Shown: positions 1-9,589 of the stretch, one piece after another
Numbering within the stretch: the first letter of the stretch is position 1
How the letters are laid out: each line of letters starts with the position of its first letter
Assembly: GCF_000482785.1 (NCBI RefSeq)
Contig: NZ_AXWS01000007.1
Span: 186,001 to 250,000 of the forward strand
Direction: 5' to 3'
Length of the DNA stretch: 64,000 bases
Source of the DNA: Derxia gummosa DSM 723
GTDB lineage: Bacteria > Pseudomonadota > Gammaproteobacteria > Burkholderiales > Burkholderiaceae_E
Program-made: the position numbers and the translations under genes
The notes under the pieces: model-generated
What the model was told of the DNA's origin: nothing
Database searches by the model: none
Seen by the model: the letters and a program-made list of their open reading frames with translations, nothing else

Positions 1-40
1 CCGACACCCGCCCGGCGCCGGTGCGCAAACCAACAGCCGG

Positions 41-532
41 TCAAGGCGCCGAGGCAGGAGCCCGCCGAGTGCTGTGCAACCGCGCATCCAGCTCACGCCG
101 AAGCTCGCGCCGCTGCTTCGCCCCCTCCCAGCGCGAGCGCTCCACGTCACTGACCGGCTCCAGCAGCGGCACCGCCACCGGCTTGCCGTCCTTCACCGCC
201 ACCATCGTGAAATAGCAGCTGTTCGCATGCCGCACGACGCGCTCGGTGATGTTCTCGGTCACCACCTTGATGCCCACCTCCATCGAGGTCGTGCCGGTGT
301 AGTTGACCGAGGCCAGGAAGGTGACCAGCTCGCCCACGTGGATCGGCTGGCGAAACATCACCTGGTCCACCGACAGCGTCACCACATAGCTGCCCGCGTA
401 ACGGCTCGCGCAGGCATAGGCGACCTGGTCGAGAAACTTGAGGATCGTGCCGCCGTGGACGTTGCCGGAAAAATTGGCCATGTCCGGCGTCATCAGCACG
501 GTCATCGTCAGCTGGTGCGAAGGCGTATCCAT
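41..532 (-). CDS. Hotdog-fold acyl-CoA thioesterase
   Basis: Predicted cytoplasmic acyl-CoA hydrolase of the YciA/ACOT hotdog family, releasing free CoA from acyl-CoA. At 163 residues it has the usual single-hotdog length. The family signature is visible at residues 20-35 (NFSGNVHGG then LKFLD), with Asn24 and Asp35 in the places used for catalysis in related enzymes. The strand-forming GTTSMEVGIKV stretch follows later. The start is the ATG just downstream of apbC, with a GAGGGGG ribosome-binding site that overlaps the apbC stop region, so the two genes are very probably cotranscribed and apbC is first. The Arg-rich last 30 residues are not part of the fold. Substrate chain length cannot be read from sequence. 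Confidence 0.9.
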   Translation of the reverse strand: MDTPSHQLTMTVLMTPDMANFSGNVHGGTILKFLDQVAYACASRYAGSYVVTLSVDQVMFRQPIHVGELVTFLASVNYTGTTSMEVGIKVVTENITERVVRHANSCYFTMVAVKDGKPVAVPLLEPVSDVERSRWEGAKQRRELRRELDARLHSTRRAPASAP

Positions 533-540
533 GCGCCCCC

Positions 541-1629
541 TCAGGTGTTGCTGCTGACGACGATGCCCGGCAGCTTGCCCGAGTAGTCCTTGGCCTTGTC
601 CGCCACCTTGACCGCGACCTTGCGCGCGATGGCCTTGTACAGATTGGTCGCCTCGGAGTCGGGGCTGGCGACGACCGTCGGCTTGCCCGCGTCGGCATTC
701 AGGCGGATGTCCATCGCCAGCGGCAGCGCGCCGAGCAGCTCGACGCCCAGTTCCTTCGCGATGCGCTCGCCGCCGCCCGAACCGAAGATGTGCTCGGTAT
801 GGCCGCAATTGCTGCACACATGCACCGCCATGTTCTCGACCACGCCCAGCACCGGAATGCCGACCTTGTCGAACATGTCCACGCCGCGCCGCGTGTCGAT
901 CAGCGCGATGTCCTGCGGCGTCGTGACGATGACCGCGCCCGTCAGCGGCACCTTCTGCGCCATCGACAGATGGATGTCGCCAGTGCCCGGCGGCATGTCG
1001 ATGACGAGATAGTCGAGGTCGTCCCAGGCGGTCTGCTCCAGCAGCTGCGTCAGCGCCTGCACCACGAGCGGACCGCGCCACACCACGGCCTGACCCGGAT
1101 CGATGAGAAAGCCGATCGAGTTGACCTGCACGCCGTAGTTCTCCATCGGCTTCATGGTCGCGCCGTCTTCCGACACCGGCTTGCCCGACAGCGCGAACAT
1201 CGTCGGCTGGCTCGGGCCATAGATGTCGGCGTCGAGCAGGCCCACGCGCGCGCCCTCGGCGGCGAGCGCGAGCGCGAGATTGGCGCTGGTCGTGCTCTTG
1301 CCGACGCCGCCCTTGGCCGACGACACCGCGATGATGTTGCGCACGTTAGCCATGGTCTTGACGCCGCGCTGCACCGCATGGGCGACGATCTTCTGCGTCA
1401 CGTTCACGACGGGCGCCACCGCGCCGGCGGCGACGAGCGCGGCCGTGGCGGCGGCGCGGATCGGCTCGATCTGGCTCTTGGCCGGATAGCCGAGCTCGAT
1501 GTCGACGGTCACGCCGCCGCCCTGCACGAGCAGCTTGCGCACCGACTTGCCGGCGACGAGATCGCGGCCGGTGTTGGGATCGACGACGCCCGCGAGGGCG
1601 GCCTGGGCGGATTCCTGGCTGATGGTCAT
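541..1629 (-). CDS. apbC: Iron-sulfur cluster carrier protein ApbC/Mrp
   Basis: P-loop NTPase of the Mrp/NBP35/ApbC family that binds a [4Fe-4S] cluster and passes it to apo-proteins in the cytosol. Residues 1-90 form the MIP18/DUF59-like domain. The deviant Walker A KGGVGKST is at 106-113, the DADIYGPSQP switch at about 133-142 and the cluster-binding CSNC at 272-275. The length of 362 residues is typical. I chose the ATG giving MTISQES because a start 15 codons upstream would add a basic leader absent from the family. It is the first gene of a two-gene leftward unit with the thioesterase, divergent from the CorC-type gene. In many betaproteobacteria it sits beside metG, which is about 3.6 kb away here. 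Confidence 0.95.
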   Translation of the reverse strand: MTISQESAQAALAGVVDPNTGRDLVAGKSVRKLLVQGGGVTVDIELGYPAKSQIEPIRAAATAALVAAGAVAPVVNVTQKIVAHAVQRGVKTMANVRNIIAVSSAKGGVGKSTTSANLALALAAEGARVGLLDADIYGPSQPTMFALSGKPVSEDGATMKPMENYGVQVNSIGFLIDPGQAVVWRGPLVVQALTQLLEQTAWDDLDYLVIDMPPGTGDIHLSMAQKVPLTGAVIVTTPQDIALIDTRRGVDMFDKVGIPVLGVVENMAVHVCSNCGHTEHIFGSGGGERIAKELGVELLGALPLAMDIRLNADAGKPTVVASPDSEATNLYKAIARKVAVKVADKAKDYSGKLPGIVVSSNT

Positions 1630-1740
1630 GGCTTGGGAGCGTTGCGCGCGTTGTCGGTTCTGAATGAAAACCACTTCAATTTACCGCAGCAAGCAACGCC
1701 CGCGCCCGCAAGCCCGCGATACCCCTGCGGGTGCCTCTGC

Positions 1741-1746
1741 TATGCT
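1741..1746 (+). promoter_or_regulatory. Possible -10 element for the CorC-type gene
   Basis: TATGCT lies 30 bases ahead of the downstream ATG in the divergent intergenic region. No convincing -35 is visible at 16-18 bases, so this is a weak call based on the hexamer and its position. Confidence 0.3.
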
Positions 1747-1775
1747 GGCCCGTCCCCTTATCCCCTTGATTTCCC

Positions 1776-3077
1776 ATGGAAATCGGCTTCCTGCTGATTC
1801 TTATCCTTCTCAACGGCGTGTTCGCGATGAGCGAAATCGCCGTCGTCACCGCCCGCAAGGCCCGACTCCAGCAACTCGCCGACGCAGGCGACAAGGGCGC
1901 GCGCGAAGCCCTAGCGCTGGCCGAACATCCCACCCGCTTCCTCTCGACGGTGCAGATCGGCATCACTTCGATCGGCGTGCTCACCGGCATCGTCGGCGAG
2001 GGCGCGCTGGCCGATCCGCTCGCGCTCTGGTTCATGGAAAACGCGCCATGGATGAGCGAGCCGGTCGCCCGTCCGCTCGCGCTCACGGTCGTAGTCGTGC
2101 TCATCACCTTCCTGTCGATCGTGCTGGGCGAACTCGTGCCCAAGCGGCTCGGCCAGATCAGCCCCGAGCCGCTCGCGCGCCTGATGTCACGGCCGATGCG
2201 CGGCCTGTCGATCATCGCCACACCCTTCGTGCATCTGCTCACCGCGAGCACCGACGGGCTGCTGCGCATCCTCGGCGCGCGCCAGACCGACGAGCCGCCG
2301 GTGAGCGAGGCCGAGATCCAGGTGCTGATGCGCCAGGGTGCCGAGGCCGGCATCTTCGAGCGCTCGGAGCACGAAATGGTGCGCAACGTCTTCCGCCTGG
2401 ACGATCGCAAGCTCAGCTCGCTGATGGTGCCGCGCGGCGACATCGTCTGGCTCGACGTGGAAGATGAATCGGCGGTCAACCGCGCCAAGATCGAGCAGAG
2501 CGACGTGTCGCGCTTTCCGGTCTGCAAGGGCGACCTCGGCGAAGTGCTCGGCTTCGCGCGTGCCAAGGACCTGCTCGCCTCGGCGCTCGCGGGCCGCGAT
2601 CTCGACCTCACCGCCCGCCTCGCACCCGCGCTCTACGTGCCCGAGACGCTCACCGGCACCGAACTCATCGAGAACCTGCGCAGCGCCCGCAGCACCGTCG
2701 CGCTCGTGGTGGACGAATACGGCGAGGTGCAGGGCCTCGTCACGCTCAAGGACGTGCTCGAAGCCATCATCGGCGAGCTGCCCGCCGACGCGGCCGAAGA
2801 CAACGCCGCCTTCCAGCGCGAGGACGGCTCCTGGCTGCTCGACGGCGCCATCGCCGTGCCCGAGATGCAGGACAAGCTCGCGATCGAGCACTTTCCGGAG
2901 GGCGAGAGCGACACCTACCACACGCTGGGCGGAATGATGATGCTGCTGCTCGGCCGCATCCCGCGCACCGGCGAGCATGCCGAGTGGGCGGGCTGGCGCT
3001 TCGAGGTGGTGGACATGGACGGCAACCGCGTGGACAAGGTCATGGCCTCGCGCCTGCCGGAAGCCGCCGACGCCTGA
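1776..3077 (+). CDS. CNNM/CorC-type membrane protein (DUF21, CBS pair, CorC_HlyC)
   Basis: Integral membrane protein of the HlyC/CorC (CNNM-like) family, proposed to take part in divalent cation (Mg2+/Co2+) export or homeostasis. Hydrophobic segments at about residues 3-18, 55-77 and 100-120 plus a weaker one near 143-156 make the DUF21 membrane domain. LGELVPKRLG at 117-126 is the conserved DUF21 signature. A CBS pair spans about 210-335, with KDVLEAIIGEL closing it, and a CorC_HlyC domain runs from about 350 to 430. The 433-residue length is standard. Family members are often labelled hemolysins, but nothing here supports a haemolytic role. It stands alone between apbC and a chemoreceptor gene. 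Confidence 0.9.
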   Translation: MEIGFLLILILLNGVFAMSEIAVVTARKARLQQLADAGDKGAREALALAEHPTRFLSTVQIGITSIGVLTGIVGEGALADPLALWFMENAPWMSEPVARPLALTVVVVLITFLSIVLGELVPKRLGQISPEPLARLMSRPMRGLSIIATPFVHLLTASTDGLLRILGARQTDEPPVSEAEIQVLMRQGAEAGIFERSEHEMVRNVFRLDDRKLSSLMVPRGDIVWLDVEDESAVNRAKIEQSDVSRFPVCKGDLGEVLGFARAKDLLASALAGRDLDLTARLAPALYVPETLTGTELIENLRSARSTVALVVDEYGEVQGLVTLKDVLEAIIGELPADAAEDNAAFQREDGSWLLDGAIAVPEMQDKLAIEHFPEGESDTYHTLGGMMMLLLGRIPRTGEHAEWAGWRFEVVDMDGNRVDKVMASRLPEAADA

Positions 3078-3088
3078 AGGCGCTGCCG

Positions 3089-3110
3089 CCCGTGGCCCCG
3101 CCTCCACGGG
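3089..3110 (+). terminator. GC-rich hairpin after the CorC-type gene
   Basis: Seven-base arms CCCGTGG and CCACGGG around an 8-base loop begin 11 bases after the stop codon. No T-run follows, so factor-independent termination is uncertain. Confidence 0.3.
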
Positions 3111-3247
3111 AAACCCTGGCTTGACTGTAGGACATTGGGACGAACTGCCTCGGCCGCGCAGCGCTTCTTGCCTCATTTCAGGCTGATGAACTCCCCTGTA
3201 ATCGAGCAGGCCGCCATCGTCGCGCGGCATGTTCCAGGGTTGTCTTC

Positions 3248-5185
3248 ATGTCCTTCCTTCTCGACCCGGCGGAAGCGCTGCTGCGCCGTCTGCGCTTTCT
3301 GCCCAAGTTCCTGCTGCTCATCGGGCCGCTCACCCTGGCGCTTGCCCTGATGGCCGCCTACTGCGTCGGACTGGCGCATGACAGCCGCCGCGTCGCGCTC
3401 GACGAGATCGACGGCCTGGACCTGGCACACGACACCGTCGTTCTCATCAAGGCCACGCAGCAGCATCGCGGCCGCATGAGCATGAGACTCGGCGGCAAGC
3501 CCGAATCGGTGGCTCGTACCGCCGACGCCCGCCGCGACGTCGATGCCGCGCTCGCCGCGCTCGACCGCCGCATCGCCGCTCACGCACGCTTCGGCCTCGC
3601 CGACGACTGGCGTGACTACCGCGCAAGCTGGAACGAACTCACCGGCCGGCTCGACGGCCTCGACGCCGCCAGCTCGCTGCGGCTGCATACCGAGGCGATC
3701 GACCGTCTGCGCCGCCTGCTGGATCGCATCGACGAGACCAGCGGCCTCGCGCTCGATCCCGACGCCGCGTCCTACTACCTGATGACCGCCGCGACGATGC
3801 ATCTGCCGCGTGCCATCGAGCATGTCGCGCTGGTGCGCGGCACGACCGCCGGCGCGCTCGCCAGCGGTCACGCGACGATTGCCCAGACCATGGCCGTCAT
3901 CGCCCGGGCCCAGATGGCCACCAGCGAACTGCGCGATGCACACGAAGAAGTCGAAACCGCCGCACGCCACGACGCAGGTCTGCGCGCCGGCCTGCCGGCA
4001 CTGGAGTCCGCGACCGCACAAGCCATCGCCTTCACCGACCATGCCGTCGCCTTGATCCGCGATGCCGACGGCAACAGCGACCGGGCCGAAGCCTTTTTCT
4101 CCGAAGGGACGCAGGCCATTGCTGGACTCGATACGGTCGGCACCGGCCTGTTCGATGCGCTGCGCCAGGAATTGCGTCAGCGCGTCGCCCGCAGCGAGAG
4201 GCTGCTGCTGACCCTCGGCTCGGCCGTGGCCGGCTGCCTCGCGGCCGTGCTGCTGCTGACCATCGCCTTCTACCGCTCGGTCGCGTATCGGCTGGGCCAG
4301 CTCGGCCGGGTGATGGCGGCGACGGCCGCCGGCGACCTCACTGCCCGTGTCGACGATCACGGCCATGACGAGCTTGCCGACATCGGCCGCGAGCTGGACG
4401 GCATGGTCGGCGGGTTGTCGCGGCTCGTCGCGCGCATCCGCGACGACGCGGTCGCCGTCGCCGCGGCCGGCGACGAGATCGCGGGCGGCAGCCAGGAACT
4501 GTCCGACCGCACCTCGACCCAGGCCGCCAACCTCGAGCAGGCCGCCGCCAACATGGCCGAGCTGACCTCGATGCTCAACCAGACCGTCGGCAACGCCGAG
4601 CGCGTGGATGAACTCGCGCGCGGCGCCAGCGACGTGGCGCGCGACGGCGATGCCTCGGTCGGCACGCTGGTCGAGACGATGGCCCACATCGAGACGAGCG
4701 CGAAGCGCATGGGCGAGATCCTTGGTGTCATCGACGGCATCGCCTTCCAGACCAACCTGCTCGCGCTCAACGCGGCGGTCGAGGCCGCCCGTGCCGGCGA
4801 ACAGGGCCGCGGCTTTGCGGTGGTGGCAAGCGAGGTGCGCACGCTCGCGCGCCGCAGCGGCGAGGCGGCCACCGAGATCCGCACGATGATCGGCGAGTCG
4901 GTCACGCGCATCGGCGCCGGCAGCCGGCAGGTGGGCGAGGCGCGCGGACGCATCGGCGCGGTCGTCGGCCAGGTGAGCGAGGTGTCGGCGGTGATCGGCG
5001 CGGTGAGCCGCGCGTCGATGGAACAGAGCGTCGGCGTGCGCGAGGTGAGCGAGGCGGTCGGCGCGATCGACCGCATCACCCGCTCCAACGCCGAGCTGGT
5101 GGACGCCAACATGCGCACCGCCGAGGGACTGTCGGAACGCGCCAAGGATCTGACGCGCGCGGTCGCCGCCTTCCGCCTCGCCTGA
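3248..5185 (+). CDS. Methyl-accepting chemotaxis protein
   Basis: Transmembrane chemoreceptor. TM1 is at about residues 20-41, a helical periplasmic sensor domain runs to about 315, TM2 is at about 319-340 and a HAMP domain lies at about 340-392. The cytoplasmic signalling hairpin tip ([20 protein letters not shown]) starts near 496. The sensor region is mostly helical and resembles no named sensor domain I can assign, so the ligand is unknown. The C-terminus ends in AVAAFRLA without a CheR-tethering pentapeptide. The start codon has only a weak AGGG ahead of it. No che genes are adjacent. A second receptor (27637-29181) has a nearly identical signalling tip, so both probably feed the same array. 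Confidence 0.93.
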   Translation: MSFLLDPAEALLRRLRFLPKFLLLIGPLTLALALMAAYCVGLAHDSRRVALDEIDGLDLAHDTVVLIKATQQHRGRMSMRLGGKPESVARTADARRDVDAALAALDRRIAAHARFGLADDWRDYRASWNELTGRLDGLDAASSLRLHTEAIDRLRRLLDRIDETSGLALDPDAASYYLMTAATMHLPRAIEHVALVRGTTAGALASGHATIAQTMAVIARAQMATSELRDAHEEVETAARHDAGLRAGLPALESATAQAIAFTDHAVALIRDADGNSDRAEAFFSEGTQAIAGLDTVGTGLFDALRQELRQRVARSERLLLTLGSAVAGCLAAVLLLTIAFYRSVAYRLGQLGRVMAATAAGDLTARVDDHGHDELADIGRELDGMVGGLSRLVARIRDDAVAVAAAGDEIAGGSQELSDRTSTQAANLEQAAANMAELTSMLNQTVGNAERVDELARGASDVARDGDASVGTLVETMAHIETSAKRMGEILGVIDGIAFQTNLLALNAAVEAARAGEQGRGFAVVASEVRTLARRSGEAATEIRTMIGESVTRIGAGSRQVGEARGRIGAVVGQVSEVSAVIGAVSRASMEQSVGVREVSEAVGAIDRITRSNAELVDANMRTAEGLSERAKDLTRAVAAFRLA

Positions 5186-5196
5186 GCACGGCCGGC

Positions 5197-5232
5197 CGGG
5201 GGAGAAGCGGCGGCTAGAATCGGCCTCCCCCG
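5197..5232 (+). terminator. Hairpin between the chemoreceptor and metG
   Basis: Perfect 8-base arms CGGGGGAG and CTCCCCCG flank a 20-base loop that also contains the metG -10 candidate. No T-run follows, so the role as a terminator is tentative. Confidence 0.3.
5215..5220 (+). promoter_or_regulatory. Candidate metG -10 element
   Basis: TAGAAT, inside the context CGGCTAGAATCGG, lies 42 bases ahead of the metG ATG. The same motif occurs ahead of DUF3460, and TAGACT variants precede the SulP, hemJ and lpxO genes. No good -35 is visible. Confidence 0.45.
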
Positions 5233-5262
5233 CGCCCCGGCGCCCGCTTCTCAGAACAGACC

Positions 5263-7347
5263 ATGCCGCGCAAGCTCTTCGTCACCACCGCCCTGCCCTA
5301 CGCCAACGCCGCCTTCCACATCGGCCACATCATGGAATACATCCAGGCCGACATCTGGGTGAGGGCGCAGCGCATGCAGGGCCACGAAGTGCACTTCATG
5401 GGCGCCGACGACGCCCACGGCGCGCCGATCATGATCGCGGCCGAGAAGGCCGGCCTCACGCCGCAGGCCTTCGTCGCCGGCATCGCCGCCGGCCGCAAGC
5501 AGTACCTCGACGGCTTCCACATCAGCCACGACCACTGGCACAGCACCGACTCGGCAGAGAACACCGAGCTGTCGCAAAGCATCTATCTCGCGCTCAAGGC
5601 CGCCGGCTTCATCGAGACGCGCGTGATCGAGCAGTTCTTCGATCCGGTGAAGGGCATGTTCCTGCCCGACCGCTACATCAAGGGCGAGTGCCCCAAGTGC
5701 GGCGCCAAGGACCAGTACGGCGACAGCTGCGAGGTGTGCAGCTCGGTCTACACGCCGCCCGAACTCAAGAATCCGTACTCGGTGCTGTCGGGCGCGACGC
5801 CCGAGATGCGCAGCAGCGAGCATTTCTTCTTCAAGTTGAGCGATCCGCGCTGCGTCGAATTCCTGCGCGAATGGACCACCACCGACCGCCTCCAGGACCA
5901 GGTCGCCAACAAGGCCAACGAATGGCTCGGCGAACCCAAGGAAGGCGAGGACGGCCTCGGCGACTGGGACATCTCGCGCGATGCGCCGTATTTCGGCATT
6001 CCGATTCCGGACGCGCCGGGCAAGTACTTTTATGTGTGGCTGGATGCGCCGATCGGCTATCTGGCGGCGCTCAAGAACTATTTCGATTCGGGCAAGGCCG
6101 CCGCGAATGGCGCCAGCCAGACTTTCGATGAATTTCTCGCCGATCCGGATTGCGAGCAGCACCATTTCATCGGCAAGGACATCATCTATTTCCACACCCT
6201 GTTCTGGCCGGCGACGCTCAAGTTTGCCGGCCGCAAGACGCCCGACCAGATTCACGTCCACGGCTTCCTGACCGTGAGCGGCGAAAAGATGAGCAAGAGC
6301 CGGGGCACCGGACTTTCGCCGCTCAAGTATCTGGAACTGGGCATGAATCCGGAATGGCTGCGCTATTACATCGCCGCCAAGCTCAATGGCCGCGTCGAGG
6401 ATGTCGATTTCAATCCGGAAGATTTCGTCGCGCGCGTGAACAGCGATCTGGTCGGCAAGTACGTCAATATCGCCAGCCGCGCCTCGGGCTTTCTGGTCAA
6501 GCAATTCGGCGGTGAATTGAATGCCTTCAGCGTCGGCAATGACGGCGCGCAGGAATGGTCGCCGATGACTTTCCACGCACTCGCGGCGCGCGAATCGATC
6601 ATCGCCGCGATCAACGGCCTCGACACCGGCCGCGCGCTGCGCGAACTCATGGCCGTGGCCGACTTCATCAACCAGCGCTACGACGCCGCCAAGCCCTGGG
6701 AACTGGCCAAGAAGCCCGAGGCGCGCGAGCAGCTGCACGCCGTGTGCAGCGACGCGGTGCGCGCCTTCGCGGTGCTCACCTACCTGCTCGCGCCGGTGCT
6801 GCCCGCGACGGCCGCCAAGGTGGCCGGCTGGCTCGGCCTGCCGCAGCCGCTGCGCCTCGACGCGCTTGACGGCGACGCTCCCGCCCTGCCCGCGACGGTC
6901 AAGCCCTACGAGCATCTGCTCCAGCGCGTCGATCCGAAGATGCTCGACGCATTGTTCGAGCCGCCGGCCGCGCCCAGGCTGATTCCGGGCGGCGAGGAAA
7001 TCGCGCCCGAGATCAAGATCGACACCTTTGCCGCCGTCGATCTGCGCATCGCGCTGATCGTCAAGGCCGAGCATGTGGAAGGCAGCGACAAGCTGCTGCG
7101 CCTGACGCTCGATCTTGGTGAGGGCCGCACCCGCAATGTGTTCTCGGGCATCAAGAGTGCATACGACCCCGCGACGCTCGCGGGCAAATACACGGCGGTA
7201 GTGGCAAATCTTGCCCCGCGCAAGATGAAATTCGGCATCAGCGAGGGAATGGTATTAGCCGCTTCTCATGCGGATGAGAAATCCAATCCGGGAATTTTCC
7301 TACTCGAACCGCATTCGGGCGCCGTGGCCGGAATGCGCATTCGCTGA
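5263..7347 (+). CDS. metG: Methionyl-tRNA synthetase
   Basis: Class I synthetase that charges tRNA-Met in the cytoplasm. The HIGH motif is HIGH at residues 19-22 and KMSKS is at 342-346. Zinc-knuckle cysteines start with the CPKC pair at 143-146, followed by CEVC near 156-159. The C-terminal 100 residues form the EMAP/Trbp111-like tRNA-binding domain used for dimerisation. At 694 residues it is full length, matching the long MetG form of Proteobacteria. The start follows the TAGAAT element by 42 bases. Codon choice is uneven: roughly 5985-6560 and the last 200 bases use many more T- or A-ending codons (TAT, GAT, AAT, ATT, TTT) than the rest. An elongator tRNA-Met gene lies far downstream at 60349. 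Confidence 0.98.
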   Translation: MPRKLFVTTALPYANAAFHIGHIMEYIQADIWVRAQRMQGHEVHFMGADDAHGAPIMIAAEKAGLTPQAFVAGIAAGRKQYLDGFHISHDHWHSTDSAENTELSQSIYLALKAAGFIETRVIEQFFDPVKGMFLPDRYIKGECPKCGAKDQYGDSCEVCSSVYTPPELKNPYSVLSGATPEMRSSEHFFFKLSDPRCVEFLREWTTTDRLQDQVANKANEWLGEPKEGEDGLGDWDISRDAPYFGIPIPDAPGKYFYVWLDAPIGYLAALKNYFDSGKAAANGASQTFDEFLADPDCEQHHFIGKDIIYFHTLFWPATLKFAGRKTPDQIHVHGFLTVSGEKMSKSRGTGLSPLKYLELGMNPEWLRYYIAAKLNGRVEDVDFNPEDFVARVNSDLVGKYVNIASRASGFLVKQFGGELNAFSVGNDGAQEWSPMTFHALAARESIIAAINGLDTGRALRELMAVADFINQRYDAAKPWELAKKPEAREQLHAVCSDAVRAFAVLTYLLAPVLPATAAKVAGWLGLPQPLRLDALDGDAPALPATVKPYEHLLQRVDPKMLDALFEPPAAPRLIPGGEEIAPEIKIDTFAAVDLRIALIVKAEHVEGSDKLLRLTLDLGEGRTRNVFSGIKSAYDPATLAGKYTAVVANLAPRKMKFGISEGMVLAASHADEKSNPGIFLLEPHSGAVAGMRIR

Positions 7348-7354
7348 CTCGGCG

Positions 7355-7482
7355 CATCGCCATTGCGATGGAGTTTGTAACCGTGACGAATATCACGGAG
7401 TGAACCGGCACCCGTGAATTGCGCGCGAATCGGGGGCACATGCCTTGCGAGGCCGGAAGGCCCGCAGGGCCTGAACCGATTC
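7355..7482 (+). promoter_or_regulatory. Structured 5' leader ahead of the CheA-like kinase
   Basis: The metG-kinase gap can fold into several hairpins. CATCGC/GCGATG (7355-7370) has a 4-base loop. TCACGG at 7393-7398 can pair either with CCGTGA at 7381-7386 or with CCGTGA at 7412-7417, which are mutually exclusive partners. A three-part stem follows: GAATCGG/CCGATTC (7427-7433 with 7476-7482), an internal loop, then GCCTTGCG/CGCAGGGC (7442-7449 with 7463-7470), a bulged A, and GGCC/GGCC capped by a GGAA (GNRA) tetraloop. The ribosome-binding site follows at 7496-7500. No known riboswitch class matches by eye. Confidence 0.35.
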
Positions 7483-7505
7483 CCTGCCAATCACGCGGAG
7501 TTCCC

Positions 7506-9575
7506 GTGCCAGCGCGCAAAGCTTCACTTTTCGGCAAGTACCGCGAAATCGTCATCGCGGTTGCCTTCTTCCTGCTGTTCGACCTCGGCGTCCTGATCCT
7601 CAATTTCTACACGTCGTTCCAGATCAACGAGGACGCGGTCGCGATCAACCTGGCCGGGCGCCAGCGGATGCTGTCGCAGCGCATGACCAAGGCGGTGCTC
7701 GACCTCCAGTCGCTGCGCGCCGAGGGCGCACCCGCCGAGGCGGCCCGGGTCGAGCTGACCCGCACGCGGGCGCTGTTCGACCGCACGCTCAAGGCCTTCG
7801 CCAGCGGCGGCGAGACGGCCGGCGGCACCGGTCAGCCGGTCACGCTGCGCGCGGTCGAATCCGAACGCGGGCGCGAGGTGCTGGCCGCCGCCACCAGTCT
7901 GTGGACCCGCTACCAGAAGGCGACGGCACCGCTCGTGGCCGAGTCCTTCACCGACGCGGACCTCGACGCCGCCGTGCTCGCCACGCGCGACCTCAACCTC
8001 GGGCTGCTCGACGCGATGAACGACCTGACCGGCGCGCTCGAAGCCGGCGCCGCCGACCGCGCCGAATGGCTGCGCCGCGTGCAGGCCGGCGGCATGCTGC
8101 TGGCGCTGCTCAACTTCGGCTTCATCCTGTTCAAGTTCCTGCGCCGGCTGCGCGACAACGACGCGCGCATCGAGCAGGCCCAGCAGGAGAACCGCGAGAT
8201 CCTAGACACGGTGTCGGAAGGCCTGCTGCTGCTCGCGCCCGACCATCGCGTCGGCACGCAGTTCTCGGCCTCGCTCGGCGGCATCCTCGGATGCGAGGTG
8301 AGGAGCGGCGACAACTTCCTCGATCTGCTGGCGACGATGGTGGCGCCGGCCACGCACGAGGCGGCGCGCGAATACCTCGCCCTGCTGTTCGGCGACCGCG
8401 TGAAGGAGACGCTGGTGCGCAGCCTCAATCCGCTCAGCGAGGTGCCGGTCACGCTCGAAGGCCAGGGCGGCGCGCGGCGCTATCTCGACTTCGAGTTCAG
8501 GCGCGCGATGGTCGCGGGCAAGGTCTCGCACCTGCTGGTGACGGTGGCCGACGTGACCGGGCAGGTCGAGCTGGCGCAGGAACTGGACGAGGCCCGCAAA
8601 CGCGCCGCGAGCGAGGTGGGCGTGCTGCTCAACCTGCTGCGCGCCGAGCCCCGCGCGCTCGCCGGCTATCTGGACGACACCCAGGCCAGACTGGAGCAGA
8701 TCAACGACGACCTGCGCGAACGCGTCGGCGAGGACGATCCGCGCCGCCTGATCCAGGGCTTCTGCCGCGTGCTGCACGGCATCAAGGGCGAGGCGGCCGC
8801 GCTCGGACTCGACATGTTCGAGACCATGGCGCACGAATTCGAGCGGCTGCTGCTGCCGCTGCGCGACGCGCCCCGGCTCGACGCCGACGCCCTGCTGAGC
8901 ATTCCGGTGCGGCTGAGCGCCTTTCTCGAACGCATCGCCCTCGTGCGCGAGATGACCGCGCGCATCCAGCAGATGCATCCGCGCGACGCGGCGCCGGCCG
9001 AGACCGTCGCGCCGGTCACGCCGCTCGACGTGGCGAGCCAGCTCGAACGCGTCGCGCGCAACGTGGCCGACGACCAGAACAAGTGGCTCAACCTGGCGAT
9101 CGACCTCGACAGCCTCGCGCCGCTGCCGGCGCCGCTGCGTGGCGAGCTGCGCGACATCACCGTCCAGCTCGTGCGCAACGCGGTCAGCCACGGCATCGAG
9201 ACGCCCGACGAGCGCCGCGCCCGCGCCAAGCCGGCCACCGGGCTCATCGAGGTGAAGGCGCGTGCCCTGCCCGACTGCTACGAACTCGTGGTGCGCGACG
9301 ACGGCCGCGGCATGTCGCCGGCGGCGGTGCGCGCGGCGCTGCTCGCGAGCGGCCGCTACGGCGAGGCCGAACTCGCCGCGCTCGACGACCGCGAGGTGCT
9401 CATGAAGGTGTTCGAGGCCGGCGTCAGCACCGCCGCCGACCGGGCCGACGGACACGCCGGCCACGGCATCGGCATGGACCTCGTGCGCGACCGGCTCGCC
9501 CGCCTCGGCGCGGGCCTGCGCTGCTCGACGCGCGAGAACGAATTCACCCAGTTCACGGTCCGACTGGCGAACTGA
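7506..9575 (+). CDS. Membrane CheA-like histidine kinase with PilJ-type input and Hpt domains
   Basis: Hybrid sensor kinase. TM1 spans residues 14-35, followed by a PilJ/NarX-type four-helix input domain with the INLAGRQRMLSQRM signature at about 47-60. TM2 is at about 193-215, a PAS-like segment at about 225-340, and an Hpt domain carries His424 in LHGIKGEAAALGL. A CheA-type ATPase follows (N box LVRNAVSHGIE near 556, DDGRGMS near 599, HGIGMDLV near 654). The CheW-like regulatory domain of true CheA is absent. I start at the GTG, which has CGGAG five bases upstream. An ATG 87 bases earlier would translate the structured leader. The CheY-like and CheX-like genes follow within 20 bases, so this is a self-contained phosphotransfer module. 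Confidence 0.85.
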   Translation: MPARKASLFGKYREIVIAVAFFLLFDLGVLILNFYTSFQINEDAVAINLAGRQRMLSQRMTKAVLDLQSLRAEGAPAEAARVELTRTRALFDRTLKAFASGGETAGGTGQPVTLRAVESERGREVLAAATSLWTRYQKATAPLVAESFTDADLDAAVLATRDLNLGLLDAMNDLTGALEAGAADRAEWLRRVQAGGMLLALLNFGFILFKFLRRLRDNDARIEQAQQENREILDTVSEGLLLLAPDHRVGTQFSASLGGILGCEVRSGDNFLDLLATMVAPATHEAAREYLALLFGDRVKETLVRSLNPLSEVPVTLEGQGGARRYLDFEFRRAMVAGKVSHLLVTVADVTGQVELAQELDEARKRAASEVGVLLNLLRAEPRALAGYLDDTQARLEQINDDLRERVGEDDPRRLIQGFCRVLHGIKGEAAALGLDMFETMAHEFERLLLPLRDAPRLDADALLSIPVRLSAFLERIALVREMTARIQQMHPRDAAPAETVAPVTPLDVASQLERVARNVADDQNKWLNLAIDLDSLAPLPAPLRGELRDITVQLVRNAVSHGIETPDERRARAKPATGLIEVKARALPDCYELVVRDDGRGMSPAAVRAALLASGRYGEAELAALDDREVLMKVFEAGVSTAADRADGHAGHGIGMDLVRDRLARLGAGLRCSTRENEFTQFTVRLAN

Positions 9576-9589
9576 TCCCAAGGCATGGC

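Noticed and set aside
41-1081. One long minus-strand protein spanning thioesterase and part of apbC
   Set aside because: The upstream part is out of frame with apbC, which has all Mrp motifs; the thioesterase starts at its own ATG.
1776-3077. Hemolysin
   Set aside because: The name is historical for the CorC/HlyC family; domain content points to metal ion handling.
3121-3126. TTGACT as a -35 for the chemoreceptor
   Set aside because: No acceptable -10 at 16-18 bases, and no flagellar sigma-28 pattern either.
7427-7482. c-di-GMP (GEMM) riboswitch
   Set aside because: A GNRA loop is present but the conserved GEMM core around the ligand site is absent.
7419-7505. ATG start for the CheA-like kinase 87 bases upstream of the GTG
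   Set aside because: No ribosome-binding site, translates strong RNA structure, and adds residues without similarity to PilJ-type N-termini. The GTG has CGGAG at good spacing.
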